Positions 1 to 7,190 are shown, numbered from the stretch's first letter. The stretch is 64,000 nucleotides of DNA from Clostridiales bacterium (GCA_012521555.1 JAAYMC010000038.1:1-64000), one strand, 5' to 3'. Program-made: numbers and translations. The notes: generated by a model not told the origin, from the letters alone.

Positions 1-1
1 A

Positions 2-337
2 TATCGCGGGAAAGAGGAAGTGGAACTTGGCCGGCGTTACATTGAAGCCCACTGGAAGGAACCTTATAATGCCGATAAAACGGCAAAAGCAGCATGTCTC
101 AGTAAATCCCACTTCACAAAACTGTTTAAGAAGCATACCGGCGTAACTCCGCGGGAGTATTACTTGAATTATAAAATAAGCAAATTAAAGGAAAAACTTC
201 TGGATACCAACCTGTCTGTTTCCCAGGCCTTTGCCGCCTGTAACATGGATTATAACGGCTATTACGCGAGAATCTTCAGAGAAAAAACCGGCATCTCCCC
301 CTCCGATTACCGGAAATTGCACGGTCAAAAACTATAA
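2..337 (+). CDS. AraC-family regulator, C-terminal DNA-binding part (5' truncated by window edge)
   Basis: The reading frame is open from base 2, so the gene very probably begins outside the window; a GTG at 20 is only the first possible start inside it. The translated piece holds both helix-turn-helix motifs of an AraC/XylS domain: the first around 'NADKTAKAACLSKSHFTKLF', the second ending in the family signature 'GYYARIFREKTGISPSDYRK'. AraC-type proteins bind DNA as dimers and usually activate sugar or stress genes; the missing N-terminal part would decide the ligand. It stops at TAA 335-337, and no target gene can be assigned. Confidence 0.85.
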   Translation, partial: YRGKEEVELGRRYIEAHWKEPYNADKTAKAACLSKSHFTKLFKKHTGVTPREYYLNYKISKLKEKLLDTNLSVSQAFAACNMDYNGYYARIFREKTGISPSDYRKLHGQKL

Positions 338-360
338 AATGATGATTTCTCTATGCTATC

Positions 361-603
361 GTGGAAAACGACGAGCCTACCGCCGGCTCATCCTCTGCCC
401 CCCGGAATCTGACTGCGGTTTCCGGTGACGGACAGGTAACGCTGATCTGGGATCCTCCCCAAAGCGACGGAGGTCACACAATCACCCATTACGAAGTATC
501 CTGTGACAATGGCGAGACATGGGTTAAGCTGTGTCCAACAGTACCATATAGTTATAGCCAGTTCCACACCATAAAGGAGAGCCTTCCTGAAGCACGGGAA
601 TGA
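361..603 (+). pseudogene. Fibronectin type III domain fragment
   Basis: An 80-codon open frame encodes about 45 residues of a recognisable bacterial Fn3 domain: 'SAPRNLTAVSGDGQVTLIW' followed by 'SDGGHTITHYEVSCDNG' and 'WVKL'. The match then breaks off into unrelated sequence ('PYSYSQFHTIKESLPEARE'), so the last strands of the domain are missing. In-frame TGA at 343-345 closes the frame upstream, leaving no secretion signal or partner domain. Fn3 repeats normally belong to large secreted cell-surface proteins. I read this as a relic of such a gene, left beside the AraC gene and close to a tRNA. It could instead be a small ORF starting at GTG 361, but no good ribosome binding site precedes it. 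Confidence 0.55.
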
Positions 604-705
604 TTCTCCTCCCTATTTTTATAAATGCAATCAATTATTTCCGTTCTTCCCATCAGAATTTAGCCGATGAATTGATATGGCAGCCTTGTTACCGGAATAA
701 AAAAC

Positions 706-739
706 AACCCTGTAATCATTGGATTACAGGGTTATTTTT
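706..739 (-). terminator. Intrinsic terminator after tRNA-Gln
   Basis: A perfect 12-bp inverted repeat (706-717 and 722-733, loop ATTG) is followed by T-rich sequence in both directions. It lies directly past the 3' end of the minus-strand tRNA and can also stop plus-strand transcription. Confidence 0.8.
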
Positions 740-813
740 TGGCAGCGGGAGAAGGATTCGAACCCTCACAAACAGAGTCAGAGTCTGTCGTGCTACCCTT
801 ACACAATCCCGCT
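740..813 (-). tRNA. tRNA-Gln (anticodon CTG)
   Basis: Read on the minus strand, the 7-bp acceptor stem AGCGGGA/TCCCGCT, the T-arm GGTTCGAATCC, and the anticodon arm ACAGA-CTCTGAC-TCTGT are all visible. Loop positions 34-36 are CTG, reading the glutamine codon CAG. The discriminator base is G and the CCA end is encoded (740-742). Length is 74 nt with CCA. A strong terminator follows, so it is probably a single transcription unit. tRNA 3' ends are common integration sites; here the truncated fragments at 1-603 lie on that side. Confidence 0.95.
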
Positions 814-913
814 ATACTCTTTTTTCTTCGCATGAGCTTTTTGCTCTCGCAGGTATAGAATATAGCATCTTAAGCGAAATATGTCAAGCAGTTTTTACTC
901 ATTATTTGATACT

Positions 914-1885
914 TTATTTGATGCTTCCCTTTTCCAGTTCCCTTGCGCGCCGTTTTTGCTCGAGCAGTGTGTTGCGCTCCCAGAACACGCCGTCGTAATA
1001 GCCCTGAATAGCGGGATTCGCTTCCGCCAGCTCGAGGCGCTTTTGCGCGAGCGCGCAGTAGGACGCTTCGCGCTCAATGCAGATAAAGCGGCGGCCAAGC
1101 TTTTTCGCCACGACGGCGGACGTGCCCACCCCGCCGAACGGGTCGAGGACGAGGTCGCCCGGATTGGAGCTGGCGAGGATGAGCTTGGCCATGAGCTTTT
1201 CAGGCTTTTGCGCCGGGTGGTCCGTGTTTTCCGGCATGGACCAGTACGGGATGGATATGTCGTCCCAGAAGTTTGAGGGGTATGTGTCGCGGAAGCGCCC
1301 GCCGTCCGTCTCCATCCAGTCCTTCGGCCGGCCGTTTTCGCGGTACGGCGCAATGACGCGCCGGCGCTGCATCACGGCGCGCACATTAAACGTGTATGTA
1401 TCGGACACCGTGGCAAACCAGATGTCCTCCAGCGCGTTCTTCCAGTTTTTCAGCGCGCCGCGCCCCTTCTCCCGCTGCCACGTAATGCGGCTGCGCACCG
1501 TAAAGTACTCCCCCAGCAGGCTCCCGATGATCAGGCTTGAGACCCAGTCGCAGCAGACGTAGACGGACGCCGTCTCCTTGAGCGTCCGGCGCACGGCATC
1601 CAGCCACGCGCGCGTAAAATCGGCGTAGTCGGACGCGCCCATCTTGCGGAACACGCGCGTGCCGTACGTCTTGCTGAGGTTGTACGGCGGGTCGACGATG
1701 AGCAGGTCGACGCAGCGCTCCGGAAGGCGCCCGAGCGCTTCAAACGCGTCCCCGAGGATAATACGGTTTTCCGGCAAGCCGTCAATTTCACAGGGCTTTA
1801 TGCACTGCTCAAGGCAGCACGCCTCTTCCTCCCGGGTCAGCCGAAGCGTCCTGTTTCGCGGCGCTCTCTGTTTATCTCTTTCCAT
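914..1885 (-). CDS. Solitary DNA methyltransferase, beta-class (N6-adenine or N4-cytosine)
   Basis: The 323-residue protein has the catalytic motif IV DPPY at residues 65-68 ('LLIVDPPYNLSK') and the SAM-binding motif FGGVGT at 250-255. The catalytic motif comes before the SAM motif, which is the order of the beta class that includes CcrM and M.HinfI. The long stretch between them would hold the target recognition domain. It should transfer a methyl group from SAM to an adenine N6 or cytosine N4. No restriction endonuclease, specificity subunit or repair gene lies nearby, so it is probably an orphan enzyme with a regulatory or protective role. The ATG start at 1885 has an AAGGAGC site upstream. 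Target sequence cannot be read from the protein. Confidence 0.9.
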   Translation of the reverse strand: MERDKQRAPRNRTLRLTREEEACCLEQCIKPCEIDGLPENRIILGDAFEALGRLPERCVDLLIVDPPYNLSKTYGTRVFRKMGASDYADFTRAWLDAVRRTLKETASVYVCCDWVSSLIIGSLLGEYFTVRSRITWQREKGRGALKNWKNALEDIWFATVSDTYTFNVRAVMQRRRVIAPYRENGRPKDWMETDGGRFRDTYPSNFWDDISIPYWSMPENTDHPAQKPEKLMAKLILASSNPGDLVLDPFGGVGTSAVVAKKLGRRFICIEREASYCALAQKRLELAEANPAIQGYYDGVFWERNTLLEQKRRARELEKGSIK

Positions 1886-1960
1886 CTTCCGCTCCTTATG
1901 GCAAGCGTTTTGGCCGTGTCTATCCTACCACAAAGCGCGCCGGCGCACAACGCCGCGCCG

Positions 1961-1988
1961 TTGACACGGCGAAACTTTACTCTATAAT
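1961..1988 (+). promoter_or_regulatory. Sigma-A type promoter for the zincin–NUDIX operon
   Basis: A perfect -35 TTGACA (1961-1966) and perfect -10 TATAAT (1983-1988) are separated by 16 bp. They lie 35 bp upstream of the ATG at 2023. Confidence 0.85.
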
Positions 1989-2022
1989 GAGAAGGGTATG
2001 AAAAACACAAAGGAGCCGCGTT

Positions 2023-2430
2023 ATGATCACGATAGACGAGATGCAGGCGATGCTCGACGAGCTCGTCGAGGAGATACCGGAAGAGCTGCTCAGTGACCTC
2101 AACGGCGGCATCGTCCTGCTCGACGAGGCGAAGCTGCACGTAAAAAGCGTGGACGACGATTTTTTCGTCCTCGGCGAGTACAACGCCGGCGGCCCGCTGG
2201 GGCGCTACATCACCCTGTACTACGGCTCCTTCATGCAGGTGTACGGCCACGAAAACCGCGCGCGCATCAAGCGCCGCCTCCGCAAGACGCTGCGCCACGA
2301 GCTGCGGCACCACATCGAGTCCCTCGCCGGCGTGCGCGACCTGGAAGAGGAAGACGCCGTATACATCGCGCGCTATCTGGAGAGAAAACAGGAAAAATTA
2401 GAGCAGGAGTATGACATTGACGAGAGATGA
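2023..2430 (+). CDS. Minimal zincin-like metallopeptidase family protein
   Basis: The 135-residue protein carries an HExxH zinc motif, 'HELRH' at residues 92-96, followed by 'HIESLAG'. This fits the small zincin-like (Zincin_1/DUF1025) family, in which a third ligand lies shortly after the motif. There is no signal peptide, so it should be cytoplasmic. Family members are widespread in Firmicutes and Actinobacteria, but substrates are not well established. Its last 20 bases overlap the start of the NUDIX gene, so the two are co-transcribed and probably translationally coupled. A near-perfect promoter lies just upstream. Confidence 0.85.
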   Translation: MITIDEMQAMLDELVEEIPEELLSDLNGGIVLLDEAKLHVKSVDDDFFVLGEYNAGGPLGRYITLYYGSFMQVYGHENRARIKRRLRKTLRHELRHHIESLAGVRDLEEEDAVYIARYLERKQEKLEQEYDIDER

Positions 2431-3031
2431 TTTTCGCACGCGCCGGCCGAACGTCATCGGCGCAGAGAGATACAAGAGATTTGCCGTTTTTGTGCCCATC
2501 GTGGACTCCGGCGGCGCGCCCGCCCTTCTCTTTGAAAAACGCGCCGAATCGCTGCGGCAGCAGCCCGGCGAAATCTGTTTCCCGGGCGGGCGCATCGAGG
2601 CGTCGGAGAGCCCCGAAGCGTGCGCCGTGCGCGAGACGAAGGAGGAGCTTTTAGTCCCCGACGAAAGTATTGAGATATACGGCCCCGGGGACCTTTTCGT
2701 CTCCCCCTTCAACTTTGTCATCCACCCGTATATCGGGCGCCTTAACGGCTACGACGGGCGCTTTAACCCCGACGAGGTGTCTGAGACGTTTTCCGTCCCC
2801 CTCGACTATTTCAGGACGCACGAGCCGGAGAAGTTTTACTGCCCCGTCATCACCACGCCGAAGGGCGATTTCCCCTTCGCGCGCATCCCCGGCGGCAGGC
2901 ACTATAAATGGCACGTCGGCTCGCAGGAAGTCCTGTTTTACCATTACGACGATGAGCACCTGATCTGGGGCATCACGGCGCAGATTGCCCGCTCCGCCGT
3001 GCGGCTCATCGATATATACCGCCTCGCTTAA
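2411..3031 (+). CDS. NUDIX hydrolase, probable CoA pyrophosphatase
   Basis: This 206-residue protein has a complete Nudix box beginning at Gly60: G-x5-E66-x7-R74-E75 and then E78/E79, the residues that bind the catalytic divalent metal. It also has the preceding 'LRQQPGEICFPGG' segment typical of the NudL/YeaB CoA-pyrophosphatase branch, which cleaves CoA to 4'-phosphopantetheine and 3',5'-ADP. Substrate assignment is by family only. The ATG at 2411 lies inside the zincin gene with GCAGGAG before it. The gene is followed by a strong terminator at 3082-3116. Confidence 0.87.
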   Translation: MTLTRDDFRTRRPNVIGAERYKRFAVFVPIVDSGGAPALLFEKRAESLRQQPGEICFPGGRIEASESPEACAVRETKEELLVPDESIEIYGPGDLFVSPFNFVIHPYIGRLNGYDGRFNPDEVSETFSVPLDYFRTHEPEKFYCPVITTPKGDFPFARIPGGRHYKWHVGSQEVLFYHYDDEHLIWGITAQIARSAVRLIDIYRLA

Positions 3032-3081
3032 TTTCCATCATGCAGCAGCTTGTGTTGAATGAGATTTTCAAATAAGCTAAG

Positions 3082-3118
3082 AAAACAGCTCGGAGGCAAA
3101 TCCTCCGAGCTGTTTTTT
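3082..3118. terminator. Bidirectional intrinsic terminator between convergent genes
   Basis: A 15-bp perfect stem (3082-3096 with 3102-3116, loop CAAAT) has A-run and T-run flanks, so it can end the plus-strand NUDIX transcript and the minus-strand reductase transcript. Confidence 0.88.
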
Positions 3119-3127
3119 AGTCCCTTT

Positions 3128-3481
3128 TCATTTCTTCAGCGCCGCTTCCCATTCCTCTTCTTTAAATCCCACTAAAACGAAATCGTCCGAGACGAGGATG
3201 GGGCGCTTGACGAGCATCCCGTCCGTGGCAAGCAGGTCAAACTGCTCGTCGTCCGTCATGTCCTTGAGCTTCTCTTTGATGCCATGCTCCCGGTACGGGA
3301 TGCCGCTCGTGTTCCAAAAGCGCTTGAGGGGCAGGCCGCTTTTAAAGTGCCAGGCGCGCAGCTCCTCGGCCGTGGGGTTGTCCTTTTTTATGTCGCGCTC
3401 AGTAAATGCGAAACCGCGCTCAATGAGCCACTGCCGCGCCTTGCGGCAGGTGGTGCACCGCGGGTAACAGACAAACAGCAC
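3128..3481 (-). CDS. Spx/ArsC-family thioredoxin-fold protein
   Basis: The 117-residue protein starts with a thioredoxin-like strand and a C-x2-C motif (Cys9, Cys12: 'YPRCTTCRKARQWL'), and ends with the family's 'DGMLVKRPILV' segment. This combination is seen in the ArsC/Spx/YffB group. The CXXC resembles Spx-like regulators and glutaredoxin-like members rather than classical arsenate reductase, which has a single N-terminal cysteine. It may be a disulfide-linked regulator or a small reductase. I chose GTG at 3481 because AAGGAGG lies 8 bases upstream. It follows the N-acetyltransferase gene by 22 bases and is probably co-transcribed with it. Confidence 0.85.
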   Translation of the reverse strand: MLFVCYPRCTTCRKARQWLIERGFAFTERDIKKDNPTAEELRAWHFKSGLPLKRFWNTSGIPYREHGIKEKLKDMTDDEQFDLLATDGMLVKRPILVSDDFVLVGFKEEEWEAALKK

Positions 3482-3503
3482 GGGGCAGGCCTCCTTCCCT
3501 ACT

Positions 3504-4310
3504 TTAGACCTTCAGCTCAAAGTCGACTTCAATCCCGAAATGGTCGCGCAGCGCTCGGCGAAGCTCCTCCTGCGTTGAAAGGGTCGTTTCTGTCGTCGTG
3601 CCGTTTTTATGTACGCGCATGACGTTGTTCATGATGGTAATGGCGCCGTCTTCCGTCGTGATGTTCACCATGCGCACCATCCTAAAGCCGGACATCTTGC
3701 TCTTGGCCTGATACTCGTTGAGGGCGAGGAAATCAATCGGGTCGACGGGCGCTTCCGAAAACTGCAAAAGGCGCTCGTTTCCGCTGTCCGTCGCGCGGCA
3801 GAGCACCGTGTCGCCGCCGGACTTGTCGAAGAAGAAGCGCTGCCCGTCCGACAGCTGCTCGGCGGGATTGTCAAGCTCCAGCGCGCTGTGCGGGGCGGGG
3901 CCGCCGAAGCCGACGTCAGCGAAGTACCGCACGCCATCGATGGTGACGATGGTGGCGCGGTGGGACAGGGGCGACACCCGCCGCATGGACGCCCTGACGA
4001 CGCGGACGGCGATGGGATAGCAGTCAAAGCCGATATCTTTGAGCAGCGCGTAAAACAGGGCGTTGAGCTCAAAGCAGTATCCGCCGCGGCGGCGCGTGAC
4101 GATTTTATCGAAGAGCGACGCCGTGTCAAGCGGGATATCCGCCCCGGCGTCGTACACGTCGAGGTTTTCAAAGGGGACATGCGTCAGGTGCGCGCGGATG
4201 AGGGCGTTGAGCGTCTCAAGGTCCGGGCTGACCGCGCCCTCGTAGCCGATGCGCTTTAAGTAGGCCTCGCGGTCGGGCAGCGGCGCGTAGATGGGTTCAA
4301 AATCGAACAT
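3504..4310 (-). CDS. Arylamine N-acetyltransferase
   Basis: The 268-residue protein has the full NAT catalytic triad: Cys79 in 'RRGGYCFELN', His117 in 'SPLSHRATIV' and Asp132 in 'YFADVGFGG'. NATs move an acetyl group from acetyl-CoA to aromatic amines and hydrazines by a ping-pong mechanism through the cysteine. The frame is open further upstream, but ATG 4310 is preceded by GGAGG at 4317-4321 and gives the standard family N-terminus, so it is preferred. The leader contains a perfect 16-bp tandem repeat. In gut bacteria such enzymes can modify drugs, but the natural substrate here is unknown. Confidence 0.92.
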   Translation of the reverse strand: MFDFEPIYAPLPDREAYLKRIGYEGAVSPDLETLNALIRAHLTHVPFENLDVYDAGADIPLDTASLFDKIVTRRRGGYCFELNALFYALLKDIGFDCYPIAVRVVRASMRRVSPLSHRATIVTIDGVRYFADVGFGGPAPHSALELDNPAEQLSDGQRFFFDKSGGDTVLCRATDSGNERLLQFSEAPVDPIDFLALNEYQAKSKMSGFRMVRMVNITTEDGAITIMNNVMRVHKNGTTTETTLSTQEELRRALRDHFGIEVDFELKV

Positions 4311-4324
4311 GACAGTCCTCCAAT

Positions 4325-4356
4325 ATCTCTTCTTTTTATAATCTCTTCTTTTTATA
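4325..4356. repeat. Perfect 16-bp tandem duplication in the N-acetyltransferase leader
   Basis: The unit ATCTCTTCTTTTTATA occurs at 4325-4340 and again at 4341-4356 without mismatch, directly upstream of the gene's ribosome binding site. Confidence 0.9.
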
Positions 4357-4396
4357 GCACGCTTTCCCCCTTCGCCCCTTTTCGGCGCGGCAAAGG

Positions 4397-4425
4397 TTGA
4401 AAGTCGTCGCCTCCGGCAGTATAAT
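4397..4425 (+). promoter_or_regulatory. Sigma-A type promoter for the 72-residue cysteine protein
   Basis: TTGAAA (4397-4402), a 17-bp spacer and a perfect TATAAT (4420-4425) precede the ATG at 4468. Confidence 0.8.
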
Positions 4426-4467
4426 CTATTTATACCACAAAGACCAGTCGTTTTGGGGAGGTAAAAC

Positions 4468-4686
4468 ATGCTGTTTAACCGCCGTATCGCGCCGTCCTGC
4501 GCCTACTGCCGCCACGGGAGCGCCATCGGAAACGGCGAAATCGCGTGCGTCAAGCGCGGCATCATGCTCGAGGGCGGATGGTGCAGAAAATTCGCCTACG
4601 ACCCGCTCAAGCGCGAGCCGGAACGCTGCGCGCCTCCCCCGCCCATCCTGCTTCCCGACAAGGAAGAGGAGACGTTCGTTCTTTAA
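4468..4686 (+). CDS. Small four-cysteine protein, unknown function
   Basis: This 72-residue ORF has a strong promoter, a GGGGAGG ribosome binding site and its own candidate terminator, so I believe it is real. It contains Cys11, Cys14, Cys27 and Cys39 (C-x2-C-x12-C-x11-C), a spacing that could hold zinc or form disulfides. It has no signal peptide or membrane segment and ends in an acidic tail. I do not recognise a named family. Its stop codon overlaps by four bases the end of the convergent phosphodiesterase gene. Confidence 0.7.
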   Translation: MLFNRRIAPSCAYCRHGSAIGNGEIACVKRGIMLEGGWCRKFAYDPLKREPERCAPPPPILLPDKEEETFVL

Positions 4687-5141
4687 TCCAGACTACATAA
4701 CCGGCCCGTCACGCCGCCGTGCTCTAAATCGAGCACGGCGTATTTTTTATGCGCGGCGCTGCCGGGGTTGACGACGAGCAGCCCGTCCGTATCCAGCAAA
4801 AGCGGCCGGTGCGTGTGCCCGAAGGCGAGCACGCGCGCGCCGCTGAAGTGCGCGGCGTTGAGCACGGCGTCAAGCCCCATCTTCACGCGGTAGCGGTGCC
4901 CGTGTGTGATGAAGAAGCGCACGCCTTCGATTTCAAACACGGCGTTTTCCGGCTCCTTGGCGAACATGTCGCCGTTTCCCCTGACGCTTTTGAGGGCGAG
5001 GCGGGGAAAGGCGCAAAGCACTTCGGCGCAGTCGGACGTATAATCTCCCAAGTGCAAAACGAGGTCCGGCGCGTTTTCCTGTATCGCGTCGAGCATGGGC
5101 TGGACGGCACCGTGAGAATCGGAAAAAACGAGGATTTTCAT
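4683..5141 (-). CDS. YfcE/MJ0936-type metallophosphodiesterase
   Basis: The 152-residue protein has the calcineurin-like metallophosphoesterase motifs in order: 'DSHG' near the start (Asp8, His10), 'LGDYT', 'GNGD', 'THGHR' and 'FGHTH'. These coordinate two metal ions. The length is normal for the YfcE family, whose members hydrolyse phosphodiesters in vitro with unclear natural substrates. ATG 5141 is preceded by AAGGAGC. Its 3' coding sequence contains a hairpin that looks like the terminator of the opposite-strand gene. Confidence 0.88.
   Translation of the reverse strand: MKILVFSDSHGAVQPMLDAIQENAPDLVLHLGDYTSDCAEVLCAFPRLALKSVRGNGDMFAKEPENAVFEIEGVRFFITHGHRYRVKMGLDAVLNAAHFSGARVLAFGHTHRPLLLDTDGLLVVNPGSAAHKKYAVLDLEHGGVTGRLCSLD
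4715..4748 (+). terminator. Terminator-like hairpin inside the 3' end of the phosphodiesterase gene
   Basis: A 10-bp perfect stem CGCCGTGCTC/GAGCACGGCG (4715-4724, 4731-4740) is followed on the plus strand by TATTTTTTAT. It sits 28 bases after the stop of the 4468 gene, within the coding DNA of the convergent gene. Confidence 0.7.
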
Positions 5142-5255
5142 TCATCGGCTCCTTCGCTGTCCATTCACCACATTCAAAGTCGGGAATATACTGATTTAGG
5201 ACCGAACCCGCCGGCGAAAAGCCGATGGGGTCACGCTCTTTGAAAGGATGGTCTC

Positions 5256-5525
5256 ATGGACAAAAACTTTGAAAAGATGGCGCAGGAACTGCTCAATTCC
5301 CCCGCCGCTTCCAAATTGTCCGGTAAAAAAAGCGAGCTTGAGAAGCTGATGCGCTCGCCGGAAGGCAAAACGATACAGAATATGCTCAGCGGCCAGGAAC
5401 AGCACATCATGCAGGCCGTCAGCCGCGGCGATATGGATGTGATCAAAAGCACCGTCTCAAAAATTCTCCAGACACAGGAAGGCGCAAAGCTGGCCGAACA
5501 GATCATGAAAATGATGCAGAAATGA
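5256..5525 (+). CDS. Small helical protein, unknown function (cluster gene 1)
   Basis: The 89-residue product is charged and predicted helical by eye, with no signal peptide, membrane segment or cysteine. A GAAAGGA site lies before the ATG. It sits 31 bases upstream of a second small gene with a comparable composition (Met, Lys and Gln rich, 'SSPE/SPEG' turns), and the two are followed by a third with a one-base overlap, so they probably form one operon. I recognise the arrangement as that of conserved clostridial hypotheticals but know no function. Confidence 0.75.
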   Translation: MDKNFEKMAQELLNSPAASKLSGKKSELEKLMRSPEGKTIQNMLSGQEQHIMQAVSRGDMDVIKSTVSKILQTQEGAKLAEQIMKMMQK

Positions 5526-5556
5526 CGTACTTAGCTCAAACGCTGGGAGGTGCTCT

Positions 5557-5958
5557 ATGAGCGAGCTAGAAGAAAGACTCAACCAGATTCTTTCGTCGCC
5601 GGAGGATATGGAACGCATCATCGGAATCGCCCGCACACTCGCCGCGTCAACCGGCGCCGGCACGGATTCGAGGCAGAGCACGCAGTCACCTTCCGGCAGC
5701 TCCACGCCCTCCGGCGGCCCGGATCTGTCGTCGCTGACGGCGATGATCGGCAATATCGACCCGAATATGTTCCGGCTGCTCAACCGCGTCGTCACCGAAA
5801 TGAGCGCGGGAGGGAACGACAAGGCGGCGCTGTTTAACTCCATCAAACCGTACTTAAGGGAAGACAGGCGCGATAAGATTGACAAGGCCGTCAGCGTCGC
5901 GAAGATCGCGAAACTCGCGCGCGCGGCCCTCGCGGAACTGACAGAAGGAGGCCTGTGA
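5557..5958 (+). CDS. Conserved small protein, unknown function (cluster gene 2)
   Basis: The 133-residue protein has a helical N-terminus ('EERLNQILSSPEDMERIIGI'), a Ser/Gly/Thr-rich linker around residues 32-60, and a helical C-terminal part ('KPYLREDRRDKIDKAVSVAK') rich in Ala, Arg and Lys. There is no signal peptide. A GGGAGG site precedes the ATG. Its TGA overlaps the ATG of the next gene by one base, which points to translational coupling and a shared role with that membrane protein. Confidence 0.8.
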   Translation: MSELEERLNQILSSPEDMERIIGIARTLAASTGAGTDSRQSTQSPSGSSTPSGGPDLSSLTAMIGNIDPNMFRLLNRVVTEMSAGGNDKAALFNSIKPYLREDRRDKIDKAVSVAKIAKLARAALAELTEGGL

Positions 5959-6407
5959 TGTACAACCGCTATATCGGAAACACAGGCCGCGTCATCCGCG
6001 TGGAGGAGGCGCCGCCCCCTCCCCCGCGCGGCGGCATCCACCACCGGCCGCCGCCTCCACCGCCTCCGCCGGAAGAGCCTCCGCCGCCTCCCCCGCCAAG
6101 TGCGGCGCACGCACCGCCGAAACCGGGCGGCGCCTGGCAGAGCAGCGGGTTTAAATCGTTTCCCAGCGCCTTCACCTCGCCGCGAAGCGGCGGGGCGCTG
6201 TCCGGCCTGCTGAAAAACTTTTCAGGCGGCCTCAGGGACGGCCCCAGCTTCCTCAAGGGGCTGCTGGGCAATCTCCCCTTCGGGCTTGACCTCGGCGATA
6301 TCCTGCTCCTCCTCCTGCTCCTGTTCTTCTACATAGAAAGCGGAGACGAGGAATTCCTCATCATCCTCGCCTTCCTCGTCTTCAGCATCGTAAAAGAAGG
6401 AAAGTGA
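5958..6407 (+). CDS. Proline-rich membrane-associated protein, unknown function (cluster gene 3)
   Basis: The 149-residue protein has runs of up to eight prolines between about residues 18 and 50, a Gly/Ser-rich middle, and a hydrophobic C-terminal part with a leucine run ('DILLLLLLLFFYIESGDEEF') and a second hydrophobic stretch. It is thus likely held in the membrane by its C-terminus with a cytoplasmic polyproline arm. ATG 5958 is preferred over GTG 5955 because GGAGG lies 6 bases before it and it overlaps the previous stop. The C-terminal hydrophobic/acidic pattern recurs in small clostridial proteins, but I know no function. Confidence 0.78.
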   Translation: MYNRYIGNTGRVIRVEEAPPPPPRGGIHHRPPPPPPPPEEPPPPPPPSAAHAPPKPGGAWQSSGFKSFPSAFTSPRSGGALSGLLKNFSGGLRDGPSFLKGLLGNLPFGLDLGDILLLLLLLFFYIESGDEEFLIILAFLVFSIVKEGK

Positions 6408-6437
6408 TTCTTCCCGCTTGCCAAAGCGGGAAGAATC
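6406..6437. terminator. 14-bp perfect hairpin between convergent genes
   Basis: The arms 6406-6419 and 6424-6437 are perfectly complementary with loop GCCA. There is no clear T-run, so it may be a weak terminator or an mRNA-end stabiliser serving both convergent transcripts. Confidence 0.55.
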
Positions 6438-6443
6438 GCTCTG

Positions 6444-7187
6444 TCAGCGTATCGCGGCGGGATTTGTCCCGTCCGGCAGCGCAAACACGCTTTCGTCCGG
6501 AGCGGACAAGCTCAGGTCGGACGACGTCATCGTATACACAAGGCGCTCGCCGTCATACTGCTCGGCCTCGACGAGCAGGCCGCTCGTGGCGGAGACGTAG
6601 CAGCGCGTTTTGTACCCCAGCTCGCCGAGTGTGTATTCGACGAAAATGCACAGCTCGCCGTTGTGGCGGACCGTGCCGGCGTCTTGTATGGCGTCTTCGT
6701 CGAGGGCGACGATGTCCTCGTACGTGAGGATCATCGCGTCCTCGTCCGAGGATTTCGCGTCCGCCGTGAAATACTCCTTATCCCCTTCGTACCAGATGTA
6801 GCGGCTTTCCCCCGCCGTCAGGACGAAGCGGCGCCCGCCGGGGCCGGAGATTGAGGCATAAGACGCGTTTTCCCCGACGGCGCTTTCGATTGTATACTCC
6901 GCGAATCCGGTGCCGTAATAGAGCCTTACGTGGATGGTGCGCGCGTACGCTTTCGGCCTTTCAAGCGCGGCGACGACGGCCCGGATGTTTTCCCGCGTGA
7001 CGGCGACGGCCTCCCCCTCGCCCGCGGGCTTGCCTCCGGGCGCGGGGCTGAGAACCGACTGCCTGTCCGGCAGCGCGTACCGGACGCTTAAACGATTTAA
7101 GCGCAATAAGGCCACGCCCAGCGCGAGGACAAGCACGATCAGCGCCAGCCCCGAGAACGTAATTAAGCGTAGTCTTTTTGCGCTCAT
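6444..7187 (-). CDS. Membrane-anchored protein, possible LolA-like fold
   Basis: The 247-residue product has one N-terminal membrane helix (about residues 8-29, 'ITFSGLALIVLVLALGVALL') and an extracytoplasmic domain. That domain contains short strands such as 'YYGTGFAEYTIES', 'LCIFVEYTL', 'KTRCYVSATSGLLVEAEQYD', reminiscent of LolA/MucB-like lipoprotein-sorting folds and clostridial outer-layer proteins. The assignment is by pattern only. It ends the obg–aminotransferase–trpS–tagO run and starts 3 bases after the tagO-type gene, suggesting co-expression and an envelope role. Confidence 0.65.
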   Translation of the reverse strand: MSAKRLRLITFSGLALIVLVLALGVALLRLNRLSVRYALPDRQSVLSPAPGGKPAGEGEAVAVTRENIRAVVAALERPKAYARTIHVRLYYGTGFAEYTIESAVGENASYASISGPGGRRFVLTAGESRYIWYEGDKEYFTADAKSSDEDAMILTYEDIVALDEDAIQDAGTVRHNGELCIFVEYTLGELGYKTRCYVSATSGLLVEAEQYDGERLVYTMTSSDLSLSAPDESVFALPDGTNPAAIR

Positions 7188-7190
7188 AGA

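Noticed and set aside
600-998. 132-codon plus-strand ORF
   Set aside because: It runs through the tRNA-Gln and its terminator and into the methyltransferase 3' end, with no homology or ribosome site.
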